From assembly GCA_913009895.1 (NCBI GenBank), contig CAJVXY010000001.1:158437-222436 (forward strand): a stretch of DNA of 64,000 nt, in the 5' to 3' direction. The position numbers and the translations under genes are program-made. Positions 62,681 through 64,000 of this stretch are shown here, piece after piece (the stretch's first letter is position 1; the number at the start of each line of letters is the position of its first letter). The notes beneath the pieces are model-generated. The model was not told the origin of the DNA and made no database searches. It worked only from the letters and a program-made list of their open reading frames with translations. Source of the stretch: an uncultured Acidiferrobacteraceae bacterium (lineage in GTDB: Bacteria > Pseudomonadota > Gammaproteobacteria > Acidiferrobacterales > SZUA-150).

Positions 62681-62711
62681 CACAAGGTCATCGAGTTATC
62701 AAGGAGAGGGT

Positions 62712-63581
62712 ATGTATAACCTATTTGTTTCTGGTAGTTCTGAATCATGGGAAGGCGAACCTTGGGTGGAAGAAATAGACCGGTGCATTCGTGAGTACAC
62801 AGATAATGAAATAACTGAAAAGTACGGTGATTTCACTCAAGAACAAATAGAAAAAATTCGCCAGTTTCCTTGCATATTTGCGTATGAATCCTATTGTAAA
62901 AAGAACCCGAATTTTGGAATTGTTAGAGAAATAACTAGCAGGCAAGGAAAGGTTAAAGTCGAATACGATATTGTTGAGCTAGATAATTTTATATCTCACG
63001 AAGAAATCCTCGAATTATTATTTGAGCTAGATATTTCTGATTGGGAAATGAATCGTACACACTGGGCAGTAAAAGATATCAATTTAGGAAAAGAACTTGC
63101 AGGAAAAGGTGTGCATCTCCCTAGATGGGCAAGAAACGAATCTAAATCAGTAGATATCACTAGGCATCAATTTGATGTTTCCTTCTCATTTCCCGGTGAG
63201 GTAAGGGGATATGTAGAATCAGTCGCAGCTGAGTTAGAACGTGCTATTGGTCCAAACTCGTATTTCTATGACAATAACTACAAGGCACAGCTGGCTAGGC
63301 CATCACTAGATACTCTACTTCAAGATATATATAGAAACAGGTCGAAGCTAATAGTCGTATTTTTGTGTGAAAAATATCAAGAAAAAGAGTGGTGCGGTGT
63401 AGAGTTTCGAGCTGTGCGAGAAATAATAAAGGAAAGAGAGCATGAAAAAGTTATGTTTGTAAAAATGGATGAGGGTAAAGTAGAGGGAGTGTTCAATACC
63501 GATGGTTATATCAATGGTAGGTCTCATTCGCCCGAGGAAATTGCGGGGTTTATCCAGGAGCGAGTGGCATTACTGCCCTAA
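62712..63581 (+). CDS. C-terminal TIR-domain protein carried by an integron cassette
   Basis: A 289-aa soluble protein, AT-rich compared with its neighbours. Residues 153 to about 285 form a TIR domain: FDVSFSFPGEVRGYVESVA is the first strand and helix, and the WCGVEF motif holds the conserved glutamate (E231) that is catalytic in NAD-cleaving TIRs. Residues 1-140 form an N-terminal domain I do not recognise (with FISHEEILELLFELDISDWEMN). TIR proteins in bacteria often act in anti-phage defence by depleting or converting NAD. The gene has AAGGAGAG before ATG, and its stop codon lies within the attC-like site, as usual for integron cassette genes. Confidence 0.85.
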   Translation: MYNLFVSGSSESWEGEPWVEEIDRCIREYTDNEITEKYGDFTQEQIEKIRQFPCIFAYESYCKKNPNFGIVREITSRQGKVKVEYDIVELDNFISHEEILELLFELDISDWEMNRTHWAVKDINLGKELAGKGVHLPRWARNESKSVDITRHQFDVSFSFPGEVRGYVESVAAELERAIGPNSYFYDNNYKAQLARPSLDTLLQDIYRNRSKLIVVFLCEKYQEKEWCGVEFRAVREIIKEREHEKVMFVKMDEGKVEGVFNTDGYINGRSHSPEEIAGFIQERVALLP

Positions 63582-63662
63582 CAATTGGCTTGAGTGGGGC
63601 TTGGCGCCGCGACGTTTCGCTGCGCTTCACTCTGCGGCACCAAGCCCCTCAGTCTAAGCGTT
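63576..63662 (+). other. attC-like integron recombination site, split at its outer end
   Basis: Starts CCCTAACAATTGGCTTGAG, continues as an imperfect palindrome (GGGGCTTGG near 63596-63604 against CCAAGCCCC at 63640-63648, with a 2-nt bulge) and ends CTAAGCGTT. The outer box GTTAG is only complete if the adjacent 215-bp element is removed: CTAAGC-GTTAGTTC. The layout, TAACAATT opening and GCGTTAG end are those of attC sites. No integrase gene is in the window. Confidence 0.8.
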
Positions 63663-63877
63663 GAGGCTGTAGAAAAACCTCTGATTTTTAGAATTATTTC
63701 TTAGAGAAGATATAAGGGTTTAAAATAAGCATTTGAATGGTTCTGTTAAAGCTTACAATAACATTTCACATAGAGTCATATATGAACCCATGAGAAAATT
63801 ATTTGATAGACCAGAGAAAAGCCAATTGCCTCGAAAAGCTGAAAAAAGGCAGCTTTTCGAGGTTTTTCTACAGCCTC
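63663..63877. mobile_element. 215-bp MITE-like element with 19-bp perfect terminal inverted repeats
   Basis: The ends 63663-63681 and 63859-63877 are exact inverse complements (GAGGCTGTAGAAAAACCTC). GTT occurs directly on both sides (63660-63662 and 63878-63880), as a 3-bp target duplication. It has no open reading frame. A strong 13-bp hairpin (63829-63841 with 63850-63862) overlaps the right end. The TIR sequence GGCTGTAGAAAAACC recalls ends of IS-type transposons, so this is probably a non-autonomous derivative. Confidence 0.75.
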
Positions 63878-63909
63878 GTTAGTTCTCTTACAATTTGGAA
63901 TCAAACTAC

Positions 63910-64000
63910 ATGACATTAAAATCTTGGGATCCGTTAGTTCGAGGCCAGCAAGCAGATACAGAGATAATTTCTGCTGCTCAGAAGCGGGAAATTCGGAACA
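63910..64000 (+). CDS. 5' end of a further cassette-type gene, cut by the window edge
   Basis: An ATG at 63910 opens a frame to the window end, reading MTLKSWDPLVRGQQADTEI, then ISAAQKREIRN. This start resembles N-termini of some HATPase-domain (GHKL) proteins known from defence islands, but 30 residues are too few to be sure. It begins about 30 bp after the restored attC end, as expected for the next integron cassette. Confidence 0.5.
   Translation, partial: MTLKSWDPLVRGQQADTEIISAAQKREIRN

Noticed and set aside
63663..63877. Reading the 215-bp element as a small cassette of its own
   Set aside because: Its right end has no attC outer box complementary to TTGAGGC, while the perfect terminal repeats and GTT duplication fit transposition.
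1..64000. CRISPR arrays, tRNA or rRNA genes, prophage
   Set aside because: No regularly spaced repeats, tRNA-like clover-leaf signatures, rRNA segments or phage structural genes were recognised by eye; a tRNAscan or Rfam run would settle the RNA part.

Overview
The window looks like a chromosomal segment of a chemolithotrophic, sulfur-oxidising gammaproteobacterium. The reasons are an aprMBA operon (adenylylsulfate reductase with the AprM membrane anchor), a dissimilatory-type ATP sulfurylase (sat), a complete cbb3 oxidase locus, a split class II ribonucleotide reductase (NrdJa/NrdJb), and gammaproteobacterial housekeeping blocks (lptD-surA-pdxA-rsmA opposite amgK-murU; relA; pyrE opposite an ExoIII/Crc-like nuclease). 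No rRNA, tRNA, CRISPR array or prophage was recognised.

Layout. 1-8.9 kb: envelope genes; amgK-murU (peptidoglycan recycling) diverges from lptD-surA-pdxA-rsmA. 9-14 kb: a lysine-rich histone H1-like protein, nrdJa/nrdJb preceded by two NrdR-box-like sites 31 bp apart, and a PfkB-type kinase. 14-20 kb: a PAS-GGDEF-EAL protein, a CbbQ/NorQ ATPase with its VWA partner (no RuBisCO or nitric oxide reductase genes in view), and a DUF4279 protein. 20-27 kb: one co-directional minus-strand run, aprM-aprB-aprA followed after a terminator by a 116-aa unknown, a SlyD-like FKBP, a TPR protein, a HIT protein, a 55-aa protein and hemG. 27-37 kb: a CHASE2 adenylate cyclase, secreted and outer-membrane proteins, two paralogous lipoproteins, GspC, a thioredoxin-HEAT protein, Skp, a metalloprotease-like protein and a TerB protein. 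37-43 kb: relA, an M42-like peptidase, a TfpX/TfpZ-like protein, and a UbiE-like methyltransferase with an unknown partner. 43-53 kb: ccoS-ccoI diverging from Yip1-ccoNOQP-orf-ccoG-fixH-tauE, with an FNR-type promoter signature between them. 53-62 kb: a BTAD regulator, a decayed YkgJ gene, sat, moaD-moaE, a bactofilin, pyrE, ExoIII/Crc and an AmpG-like permease.

The last 1.8 kb is accessory DNA. A gene for a C-terminal TIR-domain protein has the structure of an integron cassette: its stop codon lies in an attC-like site, and the cassette's left edge is complementary to that site's outer box. The outer end of the attC is split by a 215-bp element with perfect 19-bp terminal inverted repeats and a GTT duplication. 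A second cassette-like gene begins after it and leaves the window. This is the most unusual part of the window.

How the genes fit together. AprMBA plus Sat form the AMP-dependent route from sulfite to sulfate with substrate-level ATP formation, and electrons can go through the membrane to the cbb3 oxidase. MoaD/MoaE serve molybdenum cofactor synthesis. Several genes show single-base frame disruptions or decay (a lipoprotein, a YkgJ protein, a 212-aa unknown, a TSUP remnant); some may be assembly errors and are flagged individually.
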